A stretch of DNA of 36,665 nt from Phycisphaerales bacterium (GTDB lineage Bacteria; Planctomycetota; Phycisphaerae; Sedimentisphaerales; Anaerobacaceae), in assembly GCA_020352215.1 (NCBI GenBank), contig CP070675.1, forward strand, positions 4,341,636 to 4,378,300, read 5' to 3'. The notes under the pieces are model-generated. The model was given only the letters and a program-made list of their open reading frames with translations. It was not told the DNA's origin and made no database searches. Of this stretch, positions 7,844 to 15,077 are shown one piece after another. Position numbers and translations under genes: made by a program. Each line of letters begins with the position of its first letter. The first letter of the stretch is position 1.

Positions 7844-8359
7844 TGGTCCGTCTGCATTGTGCCCATGGACAAGGTCGTTCCGTACGGGTTCAGCAAGAGA
7901 CGGACATAGTCTCCTTACAGTTGGGAGCGCGCGTTGCCTTCGGCACCCGGTCTCACCTCGACCCCGGCTGGCTCATTGCAATATCGAGCACAGCGGCCTG
8001 TCCTGAGCGAACTCGAACGCACAGTCGAGATATCCGGCTGTAGACAATGGCTGCACGTTGCCCACTCGCAGACCCCTCCGCTCGGGCGGGATAAATAGGG
8101 TACCCCCATGGTTCTGTGGCCACAGGCAGCGAGCCTGAGCGCGATCCGGAGCACAGATACGTGTACGCCCAAGCGAGATCAAGAGAATCTTCCGCGAGCT
8201 TGGGCGCGATGCAGAACAGCAGCGCGGCCGCACCACCCTCCCTGTAATCTCTCGTTGCACCGGCCGTCAGCGGCCCCAGCTTTTCTCTTTCCTGTGATCC
8301 CGGCTTAGGTTATACTCCGCTGCAGACTATATTATCGCTCAGTGAAAGGAGAATAACTG
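7844..8359. other. Intergenic region without a convincing gene; contains a 9-bp-stem hairpin
   Basis: Short frames on both strands here show no recognisable domain or ribosome-binding site. The main structure is a hairpin with CGCCCAAGC 8166-8174 pairing with GCTTGGGCG 8198-8206, and an inner AAGA/TCTT stem at 8181-8191. Near the right end, TATACT (8311-8316) and TATATT (8328-8333) are possible -10 boxes for the isomerase-like gene, but their -35 regions are poor. The region could carry a small RNA or an upstream regulatory leader. Confidence 0.35.
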
Positions 8360-9937
8360 ATGAATGCAGAGAATCATCAAGACCGGCCAATACGAAGCAC
8401 ATGCTGCCCCTGCAGTTGTAGCGGGCAACATGCGAGCAATGGGATATCGCGGCGCGGCTTCCTGCAAGGGGCAGGCGGATTGACGCTGATCGGGACGGCG
8501 ATGACCGGATTGAGCTGGTCGGCGGTCTCGGCCGTTGAGCAAAGCAGCGACACCGCCCCCAAGCGCCGGCCGCTTGTTGTAAAGCCGGTGCTCGCCTACA
8601 GCATACCGCAACGCCAGCATCAGAGCAGCTGGCGCAATTGGGGCGGCATACAAACCGACAAGGACGTTCGCGAAGAGATCGGCCGCATCGAACGCGAGCT
8701 GAACGAGATTCGCAACAACGCGGATTTCCCCGTCGAGTTTCAGCCGGTTGCGCGTGCGCGCAACGCCGCTGATCTGCCTGCTGCGAGTGATCTCAAGAAG
8801 GCCGACGTATTCCTGGTCTATGCCGCCGGTGGCTGGATGGACACCTTTGATGCGCTGAGCAAGCTCGGCAAAGACATGATAATCTTCTGCCGTCACAAGT
8901 CGGGGCCCGTCTACCTATGGTACGAAATCATTAGTCCCCGCTACTTGCGCCAGCACACCGACAAGCTGGCCGTAAAGGGAGTCGATGACGGTGATGTGGT
9001 GGTGGACAGTCAGGATGAGATTATGTGGCGTCTGCGGTCACTCTGCGGCCTGAAGAACACGATGGGCACGCGTATAATAGCCGTAGGCGGGCCAGGTGCC
9101 TGGGCCCAGCCAAAGGACGTCGTGCCCGACCTGGTCAAAGACAAGTGGCAGTTCGACATCCAGACGCTCTCCTATGACGACCTTGGCAAGCTAATCAAAG
9201 AGGCGCGGTCGGACCAGACCGCGGTCCGGCGGGCCCGCCGACGGGCCGAAGCCTATCTGAAAGGACCCGGCACCTCGCTGGAGACCGAACGATCCTTCGT
9301 GGACAACGCGTTCTTGCTCGACGATATCTTCCGGCGCGTAATGCACAAGGCCGATTGTCGGGCGCTCACAATCAACGGTTGCATGGGCACAATCATGCCC
9401 ATGGCCGAGACTTCGGCCTGCTTGACGCTGAGCACTCTGAACGATGCCAACTACATGGCTTTCTGCGAGTCGGACTTTGTGGTTATACCGTCGGGTGTCC
9501 TACTCGTGAACATCTCCGGCAAACCGATGTTCTTCAACGACCCCACCTATCCACACGACGGCGTCATAACCCTCGCCCATTGCACGGGCGCCAGGAGAAT
9601 GGATGGAAAGGACTTGGAACCCGTGCGTATCCTAACGCATTTCGAGTCTGATTACGGCGCGTCCCCGAAGGTCGAAATGCGCACCGGCCAGGTCGTAACC
9701 AACATTGTGCCCGATTTTGCATCCAAGCGATGGGTTGGCCTGCTCGGCGAGATCATCGATGCGCCATTTATGGATATCTGTCGATCACAAATCGACATCC
9801 GCTATACCTGCGACGACAGAACTCTTGCCGAACGGATGCCCGGCTTCCACTGGATGACCGGCTATGGCGACTACATGCGTGAACTCGGCTATGCACTGAA
9901 GAGGGTCGGGATAGAGTGGGAGAACCTGACCGCATGA
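8360..9937 (+). CDS. Tat-exported L-fucose/arabinose isomerase-like protein
   Basis: The protein has 525 residues, with ATG after GAAAGGAG. The N-terminus carries a twin-arginine signal (SRRGFLQ at 30-36, then a hydrophobic stretch to ~58), so it is predicted to be exported folded. It is preceded by an unusual cluster of four cysteines (CCPCSC at 15-20). The body resembles the L-fucose isomerase/L-arabinose isomerase C-terminal fold: a two-domain N-terminal part with VFLVYAAGGW, then CESDF at 369-373 and the pattern SGKPMFFNDPTYPHDG...LAHCTGA (386-411). In isomerases this region carries metal and sugar ligands. Known sugar isomerases are cytoplasmic, so export is odd and function may have shifted to sugar binding or lyase/epimerase chemistry. 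It lies 65 bases before a GH141-like gene, suggesting linked processing of fucose-type sugars. Confidence 0.72.
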   Translation: MNAENHQDRPIRSTCCPCSCSGQHASNGISRRGFLQGAGGLTLIGTAMTGLSWSAVSAVEQSSDTAPKRRPLVVKPVLAYSIPQRQHQSSWRNWGGIQTDKDVREEIGRIERELNEIRNNADFPVEFQPVARARNAADLPAASDLKKADVFLVYAAGGWMDTFDALSKLGKDMIIFCRHKSGPVYLWYEIISPRYLRQHTDKLAVKGVDDGDVVVDSQDEIMWRLRSLCGLKNTMGTRIIAVGGPGAWAQPKDVVPDLVKDKWQFDIQTLSYDDLGKLIKEARSDQTAVRRARRRAEAYLKGPGTSLETERSFVDNAFLLDDIFRRVMHKADCRALTINGCMGTIMPMAETSACLTLSTLNDANYMAFCESDFVVIPSGVLLVNISGKPMFFNDPTYPHDGVITLAHCTGARRMDGKDLEPVRILTHFESDYGASPKVEMRTGQVVTNIVPDFASKRWVGLLGEIIDAPFMDICRSQIDIRYTCDDRTLAERMPGFHWMTGYGDYMRELGYALKRVGIEWENLTA

Positions 9938-10002
9938 GGAATACCTAAACGACGTTGCCTTGCAGTGAGTGCTCTGTAACATGTGATAGGAGGTGACATA
10001 CC

Positions 10003-12705
10003 ATGAGACTTGCTACGTCAAAGACGCGGTCGGCGGCGTGTGCCTTGGCCTTGCTGTTTGTCGTCAATAGCGTTCAAGGCCTGACACTTCACGTTTCGCC
10101 GAAGGGCAGCGACGCCTGGTCCGGCCGTCTTGCTGCGCCCAATAGCGAACGAACCGACGGGCCGTTGCCCTCATTGGCGCGGGCACGTGACGTTATTCGG
10201 CGATTGAAAGCCGAAGGTGCAATCGCGGCGCCTGTACAGGTCCTCGTAGCCGACGGCACGTATTCTATGGCCGAGCCATTCGTGCTGACCCCACAAGACG
10301 GTGGGACAACAGAACACCCTGTCAGCTACGAGGCGGCCCCCGGCGCCAAACCGGTGTTCACCGGCGGTCGCGTAATCACGGGCCTTAGACGCGGCCGGGA
10401 CGGCCTCTGGCAGACCCGCATACCAGACGTTGCCGCCGGCAAATGGTACTTTGAGCAGCTATTCGTGAACGGACGGCGCGCCGTTCGCGCCCGCACGCCC
10501 AACAAGTTCTATCACTACATGGGCGCGACATCTGAGACTCCAGTCGAGGGCCGGCAAGGCAAGTACCGGCGAACGACGGCTGTCCGTCCGGACACAATGG
10601 CACCTTTGAAGGAACTCGACGAGAAAGAAATCCGGGATGTCACGCTCGTTGCCTATCACAAGTGGTGCGTTAGTCGACGCTTCATAACGGACGTCGACAT
10701 CGCAAGCAACGCGATAATAACCGTCGGAGAGAAACTCAAAAGCTACTCCGGATGGCCGATGAATACACGCTTTCACTTGGAGAATTTCAGAACCGCGCTG
10801 GATGCCCCCGGCGAATGGTTCTTGTCCCGCGACGGCACGCTCTACTACAAACCTTTGCCCGGAGAGGATATGTCACGCGCCCACATCGTCGCGCCGGTCA
10901 TAGACAAACTCGTCGCCTTCGAAGGCGAACCGGAGGCCGGACAGTTCGTCCAGCACATCCGGCTAAAGGGACTTACCTTCCACCACAACCAATCCTTGCT
11001 GCCGGCTACCGGCTACGCGCCGTATCAAGCTGCCTATGTCACCGAAGCGGCCGTCATGGCTGATGGAGCGAAAAATGTCACCCTGCAAGACTGCGAGATC
11101 GCCCACACAGCCACTTACGCCGTGTGGTTTCGAAAGGGCTGTCGTGACAGTGCGGTCAGACAATGCTACCTGCACGACCTCGGGGCAGGTGGCATCAGAA
11201 TCGGCGAGGGGCAACTTCGGAGGGAGACGGCCCTGCAGACGATCAACATCACGGCCGACAACAACATCATCCACTCCGGCGGCCGAATCTATACGTCCGC
11301 AGTAGGCGTCTGGATAGGCCAAAGCGGCTACAACACGGTGACACACAACGACATTGGAGACTTGTACTATACGGGACTGTCGGTCGGCTGGCGATGGGGC
11401 TACTCCGATAGTCTGGCCAAGCACAACAAACTCAGCTACAACCACGTTCATCACATTGGCCAGGGTGTCCTTAGTGACATGGGCGGCATATATACCCTCG
11501 GCCCATCCGAAGGCACCAAAGTCACCAACAACATCTTCCATGACGTCTACTCATATTCGTACGGCGGCTGGGGACTCTACACCGACGAAGGCAGCACCGG
11601 AATCCTCATGGAGAACAACCTCGTCTACAACACAAAGACGGGCGGCTTCCATCAGCACTACGGCAAAGAGAACGTAATCCGCAACAATATCCTGGCATTG
11701 AGCAAGCTGTACCAGGTGCAGGCGACGCGAGTCGAGGATCATCTGTCGTTCACCTTTGAGAGTAACATCGTCTACTACGACACCGGCGTTCTTTTGTCAG
11801 GGCCCTGGACGCGAGTCAAAGTTAAGATGCTAAATAACCTGTACTTCAACAGCACCGGCAAGGAGGTGACATTCGTAGGGAAAACACTCAAGGACTGGCA
11901 GAAGACAGGCCATGACGCCGGGTCAACAATTGCCGACCCGCTGTTCGTCGATCCAAAGAATGGCGACTTTCACCTCAAGCCCAACTCCCCTGCCACGAAG
12001 ATCGGCTTCGTGCCGTTCGATTACAGCAAGGCCGGCGTCTATGGCGACCCCGCATGGATAGAGAAGGCCAGGAACCTGCCCGTCCCGCCACTCGAAACGC
12101 CACCAGGCCCCCCACCGGTGTCAATCCATGACGGCTTCGAAAGGACTACCGTCGGGCAGCGGCCGGCTGAAGCCGAATGTCACGTCGAAGGTAAAGGCGA
12201 TGCAATCGTGGTGACGGACGAAACTGCAGCGGCCGGCAAGCGCAGCCTGAAAATCATCGATGCGCCCGGCCTGCAGCACGCATACAATCCGCACTGCGTC
12301 TATCAGGTCAGCCATAGCAAGGGGACAACGCGCTGTGCCTTTGACATGCGAGTCGGAGAAGGCGCGCGGATAAACCACGAGTGGCGAGATTGGCGATCGT
12401 CGCCCTACCGCGTCGGACCCAGCTTCTGGGTCGAAGGGACAAAACTGAACATCCGCGGGAGAACCTTGCTGCAGTTACCGATAGACGAATGGGTCCATTT
12501 CGAGATTTGGGCAGGACTCGGCAAGCAGAACAACGGCGCCTGGGACATGGCCGTGACACTCCCCGGCCAGACGCCGAGACACTTCAAAAGACTCAAGAAC
12601 GGCAGCGCCAAATTCGAGCAGCTGACCTGGCTCGGCTTCACCAGCAACGCCACAAACAGAACGACCTTCTACCTCGACAATCTCGAACTGACAAACAAGA
12701 CGTAA
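10003..12705 (+). CDS. Secreted right-handed beta-helix carbohydrate enzyme (GH141-like) with C-terminal jelly-roll
   Basis: The protein has 900 residues. The ATG follows a strong GATAGGAGGTGA site and a signal peptide covers about 1-27 (SVQG). It opens [13 protein letters not shown], the usual start of DUF1565/beta-helix carbohydrate enzymes. It continues with [30 protein letters not shown] and WYFEQ, features of GH141-type proteins (alpha-L-fucosidase or xylanase activities are known in that family). Asn-rich parallel beta-helix coils such as [30 protein letters not shown] and [19 protein letters not shown] fill ~330-690. Residues ~708-898 form a separate beta-jelly-roll (IHDGFERTT to LELTNKT) likely to bind glycan. 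The substrate cannot be fixed from sequence. An eroded copy of its last coding segment lies about 1.1 kb downstream (13730-13849). Confidence 0.78.
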   Translation: MRLATSKTRSAACALALLFVVNSVQGLTLHVSPKGSDAWSGRLAAPNSERTDGPLPSLARARDVIRRLKAEGAIAAPVQVLVADGTYSMAEPFVLTPQDGGTTEHPVSYEAAPGAKPVFTGGRVITGLRRGRDGLWQTRIPDVAAGKWYFEQLFVNGRRAVRARTPNKFYHYMGATSETPVEGRQGKYRRTTAVRPDTMAPLKELDEKEIRDVTLVAYHKWCVSRRFITDVDIASNAIITVGEKLKSYSGWPMNTRFHLENFRTALDAPGEWFLSRDGTLYYKPLPGEDMSRAHIVAPVIDKLVAFEGEPEAGQFVQHIRLKGLTFHHNQSLLPATGYAPYQAAYVTEAAVMADGAKNVTLQDCEIAHTATYAVWFRKGCRDSAVRQCYLHDLGAGGIRIGEGQLRRETALQTINITADNNIIHSGGRIYTSAVGVWIGQSGYNTVTHNDIGDLYYTGLSVGWRWGYSDSLAKHNKLSYNHVHHIGQGVLSDMGGIYTLGPSEGTKVTNNIFHDVYSYSYGGWGLYTDEGSTGILMENNLVYNTKTGGFHQHYGKENVIRNNILALSKLYQVQATRVEDHLSFTFESNIVYYDTGVLLSGPWTRVKVKMLNNLYFNSTGKEVTFVGKTLKDWQKTGHDAGSTIADPLFVDPKNGDFHLKPNSPATKIGFVPFDYSKAGVYGDPAWIEKARNLPVPPLETPPGPPPVSIHDGFERTTVGQRPAEAECHVEGKGDAIVVTDETAAAGKRSLKIIDAPGLQHAYNPHCVYQVSHSKGTTRCAFDMRVGEGARINHEWRDWRSSPYRVGPSFWVEGTKLNIRGRTLLQLPIDEWVHFEIWAGLGKQNNGAWDMAVTLPGQTPRHFKRLKNGSAKFEQLTWLGFTSNATNRTTFYLDNLELTNKT

Positions 12706-12960
12706 AGATCCCGCCATCGGCGCAGGCCCTGCCCTGTGGTATGTTCGGCGTACCCCTATGCGCCTGACGTGCAAGAACGCCGACGATCTGAGTCTTATAA
12801 TCCTTCAAAAGACAGGGTGGCCCCTATATAAACTACAAGCGATGTCGACAAGAGGGCAAACTCGCGTTTGCGCGGCTTTGTCGCAACATTGTGACTGTTT
12901 ATCGGCCCATTCATACTGCCGGCCGGACCTACTTCAATGCGGCACCGCAGTGACAAACAT

Positions 12961-12990
12961 TTGGCTGTCCACTGGACGCTTTCTTATACT
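12961..12990 (+). promoter_or_regulatory. Promoter candidate for the SeqA-N-like gene and lipoprotein
   Basis: TTGGCT at 12961-12966 and TATACT at 12985-12990 are 18 bases apart. The predicted transcript starts near 12997 and opens directly with a CTGCCT/AGGCAG hairpin (13002-13007/13014-13019), about 33 bases before the ATG at 13052. Nothing else recognisable lies in 12706-12960. Confidence 0.45.
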
Positions 12991-13051
12991 TTCTTCAGGG
13001 GCTGCCTGTTGTTAGGCAGACGAGTTTGCCCGCGATTGAAAGGACCGGAAC

Positions 13052-13264
13052 ATGAAAACCCTGCAGATATCCGACGAGGTTTATCAGCAACTTCTCGCCT
13101 TCGTCATCGACCCGTTCGAGGATACCGCCGATGCGGTCATAGCTCGTCTGTGCAACGTAGCAAGCAAGGCCAAGGACCGCTGGTCTCACTTGGCGGCTCG
13201 TCAAAGGGACAGGTGCCTGGATCCTGTGGACATACCGCCCGAAATTCAAGAAGTCCTGGCATGA
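13052..13264 (+). CDS. Small SeqA N-terminal/ribbon-helix-helix-like protein
   Basis: The protein has 70 residues, with ATG after GAAAGGACCGG. The start MKTLQISDEVYQQLLAFV followed by DTADAVIARLCN resembles the N-terminal dimerisation domain of SeqA (MKTIEVDDELYxxIA...ESASDILRRML) and other MKT-type ribbon-helix-helix small proteins. Such domains give a beta strand followed by two helices and mediate DNA-binding dimers. The remainder is charged and lacks the SeqA GATC-binding domain. It may be a small DNA-binding regulator or an antitoxin-like protein, but no toxin gene is adjacent. The stop codon lies 79 bases before the lipoprotein start. Confidence 0.6.
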   Translation: MKTLQISDEVYQQLLAFVIDPFEDTADAVIARLCNVASKAKDRWSHLAARQRDRCLDPVDIPPEIQEVLA

Positions 13265-13343
13265 CTTGCGAACAACGAGTATGCCTTTCGTGAAACGAGT
13301 GTTCTTGCTGCTCGTCGGTTCAGCGTCAGAAAGGGGAATTCAG

Positions 13344-13730
13344 ATGGCAAAACAACAACTTTTGTTGGTACTTCTGCTCGTTGCCTTGGTGGCGGGAGCG
13401 TCGGGGTGTCTCGCCGTTGCTGCCGTCGGCGCGGGGGCAGGAACGGTAGCCTACATGAAAGGTGACCTCGAAACGGTAGAGGCAAGCAACATTAAAGACG
13501 TTCAGGCGGCGGTGAAGAAGGCCGTAGAAGAGCTCAAGCTCAGCATCACAAAAGAGACCAAAGATGCGATGTCGGCCACTCTTGTCGCGCGTGACGCACA
13601 GGACAAGAAGATCACGATAAAACTCACTGCAACTACTGAAGGCACGACCAAGTTATCCATCCGGGTAGGTACTTTTGGCAACGAGACAAAGTCCAGAATG
13701 ATCTACAACGCAATAAGGGACAATCTGTGA
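13344..13730 (+). CDS. DUF3568-type small lipoprotein
   Basis: The protein has 128 residues. The ATG at 13344 is chosen because AAAGGGGA lies just upstream; a longer frame from 13266 lacks a site. A hydrophobic signal ends in a lipobox-like AGASGC, giving a lipid-anchored mature protein with a Gly/Ala-rich start (LAVAAVGAGAGTVAYMKGDLE). The remainder (VQAAVKKAVEELKLSITKE...TLVARDAQDKKITIKLTAT...LSIRVGTFGNETKSRMIYNAI) matches the pattern of DUF3568 proteins, small envelope lipoproteins of unknown role common in Planctomycetes and other Gram-negatives. It probably sits in the periplasmic face of a membrane. It likely shares the promoter at 12961-12990. Confidence 0.75.
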   Translation: MAKQQLLLVLLLVALVAGASGCLAVAAVGAGAGTVAYMKGDLETVEASNIKDVQAAVKKAVEELKLSITKETKDAMSATLVARDAQDKKITIKLTATTEGTTKLSIRVGTFGNETKSRMIYNAIRDNL

Positions 13731-13849
13731 CGTCTCTGACCTACCCCAAGGCGAAGTCCCTGCAGAGCTCCTGGCCCGGATTCACCGGCAATGCAACAAA
13801 GAAGATGATCTTCCACCTCGGACTGACCAACATGGCCTCAAGACCCTGA
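13730..13849 (+). pseudogene. Eroded C-terminal relic of a second beta-helix/jelly-roll gene
   Basis: The frame beginning at 13730 reads SSWPGFTGNATKKMIFHLG...LTNM and stops with TGA at 13847-13849. The end of the intact protein at 10003-12705 reads [27 protein letters not shown]. The shared WxGFTxNAT core, the F(H/Y)L and LTN order and the stop position point to a duplicated gene whose 5' portion has been lost. The resemblance also runs weakly into the DNA after both stop codons. No start codon or ribosome-binding site serves this fragment. Confidence 0.6.
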
Positions 13850-13850
13850 T

Positions 13851-13868
13851 GGCGGGGCAAGTCCCGCC
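13851..13868. terminator. GC-rich palindrome between convergent genes
   Basis: GGCGGG 13851-13856 pairs with CCCGCC 13863-13868 around a six-base loop. It lies between the plus-strand lipoprotein/relic and the minus-strand pseudopilin stop at 13877. It could slow transcription from both sides, though no T-run follows. Confidence 0.35.
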
Positions 13869-13876
13869 CTACCGTA

Positions 13877-14722
13877 CTAATATGGCCAGGCCAGGGCGAA
13901 CGAGTCCTCCGTAGGGTGCGGTGCTATGTGGCCATCGAGGAACACGACGTTGCCTTTGCCGCCCACGGGATCCGACGTAGGCGCATTGTGGAAGCCTCCT
14001 ATGGCGTCACAGAACTCACCCAAGCCGCCCTCGGATGCGGGGCCGGGCCTGACATCCCATTTGCTGCCCCCTGCACGTTGTATCCAGTTTGGTGCATCGC
14101 TCGTCGGCCAGATCGGATACAGGGCGGTGTCGTTGAGCCCCTGCCAGAAGTAACCCGGCTTTGTCAGGCAGCCCTCGTCGGCAAACGTGAACGTCTGTGC
14201 CGGGTTCCTCACGTTCATCGTCTTGAGCACGCCCCACTCACCCTCCTTCATGCCGAGGTAGGCGTTCATGCTGTAGTTGTACCACGGCATATAGTTCTCA
14301 ACACCGTCGCTCTCATCCGCGAAGTCCGAGTGAAAACGCGTGCTTTTCGCCAGCCGCTTGAACGTAGGGCAGATCAGCGCGCGCGCTTCGGACAAATATT
14401 GAAAGAACTCGCTGGCATACTCTGGATAGCGCCTCAGATACACGTTCCCATTGCACCACCGTTTCCACCGGTCGCCCCCCTCCTGAGGGTATGGGTCTAA
14501 CTGCGAGAAATAGCAGCTACCAGGGTGGCAGAACAAGTCATCATTGTCTTGGGCGTACATTTGGACCGCGAGCGCATAGTTCTTGAGGTTTCCCTGGCAG
14601 GCTGAGCTCTGCGCCTGGTTCCTCGCCTTCTTCAGCGAAGGCATCAATATCGCCATCAGAACGGCAATGATGGAAATGACAACGAGAAGCTCTATGAGAG
14701 TGAATGCTCGCGACTTAGTCAT
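13877..14722 (-). CDS. Type II secretion-like pseudopilin (prepilin N-methylation domain)
   Basis: The protein has 281 residues from the ATG at 14722, which has GAGG upstream; another ATG at 14770 would add 16 residues. A short basic leader MTKSRA precedes FTLIELLVVISIIAVLMAI, the prepilin peptidase/methylation motif and N-terminal hydrophobic helix. The Glu at +5 is present, and the -1 residue is Ala rather than Gly, as in many planctomycete homologues. The globular part has MPSLKKARNQAQSSACQGNLKNYALAVQMYAQDNDD and ends with NVVFLDGH, the usual C-terminal signature of this large planctomycete family. Function is inferred as a minor pseudopilin or surface filament subunit. It follows a small ORF at 14783-14917 and may share its transcript. 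Confidence 0.88.
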   Translation of the reverse strand: MTKSRAFTLIELLVVISIIAVLMAILMPSLKKARNQAQSSACQGNLKNYALAVQMYAQDNDDLFCHPGSCYFSQLDPYPQEGGDRWKRWCNGNVYLRRYPEYASEFFQYLSEARALICPTFKRLAKSTRFHSDFADESDGVENYMPWYNYSMNAYLGMKEGEWGVLKTMNVRNPAQTFTFADEGCLTKPGYFWQGLNDTALYPIWPTSDAPNWIQRAGGSKWDVRPGPASEGGLGEFCDAIGGFHNAPTSDPVGGKGNVVFLDGHIAPHPTEDSFALAWPY

Positions 14723-14782
14723 GCCCCTCGACCTCAGATGGTTTGCCTCTTCTACTGCAATCTCCGACATAACGCCACTGGT

Positions 14783-14917
14783 CTATCCCAATCCGTCCGG
14801 CCTGAACCTCACGCCCATTAGAATATCATATCCATCCTGTAAGCTCAAGCTCTCCGGCCCGGTTGCCAAATGCTCAAATGGCACAAGATCAAACTTACAC
14901 ACAATACTTGACGCCAT
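14783..14917 (-). CDS. Small ORF (44 residues) upstream of the pseudopilin gene
   Basis: An ATG at 14917 is preceded by AAGGAGG at a suitable distance and opens a 44-residue frame (MASSIVCKFDLVPFEHLATG to GVRFRPDGLG, TAG at 14783-14785). The excellent ribosome-binding site and the protein-like sequence support translation, and it ends 60 bases before the pseudopilin start. I do not recognise a family. It could be a genuine small protein, the surviving N-terminus of a longer gene, or a leader peptide. Confidence 0.4.
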   Translation of the reverse strand: MASSIVCKFDLVPFEHLATGPESLSLQDGYDILMGVRFRPDGLG

Positions 14918-14928
14918 CCGCGTCCTCC

Positions 14929-14963
14929 TTGCACTTGACGGCGGGCATATAATATGATAAACT
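14929..14963 (+). promoter_or_regulatory. AT-rich divergent promoter region; promoter candidate for the GLUG-protein gene
   Basis: Two overlapping plus-strand arrangements are visible: TTGCAC 14929-14934 with TATGAT 14953-14958 (18 bases), and TTGACG 14935-14940 with TAAACT 14958-14963 (17 bases). The AT-rich CATATAATATGATAA core could also supply a -10 on the minus strand for the small ORF and pseudopilin. The leader to the ATG at 15078 would be about 110 bases. Confidence 0.45.
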
Positions 14964-15077
14964 ATGTCTCTGGAACTACATCAGTACTGACTGAATCCTT
15001 TTCGTAGCCTGACAGGCTGTTCACGCTGTAAGAAGCGGGTATACCATCGTTCACGGACGTGCGGTAGGAGGTAGAAG

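Noticed and set aside
7768..8043. Plus-strand frame overlapping the end of the GAF gene
   Set aside because: It shares its first part with the GAF gene in another frame and continues as low-complexity Arg/Ser-rich sequence with no motif.
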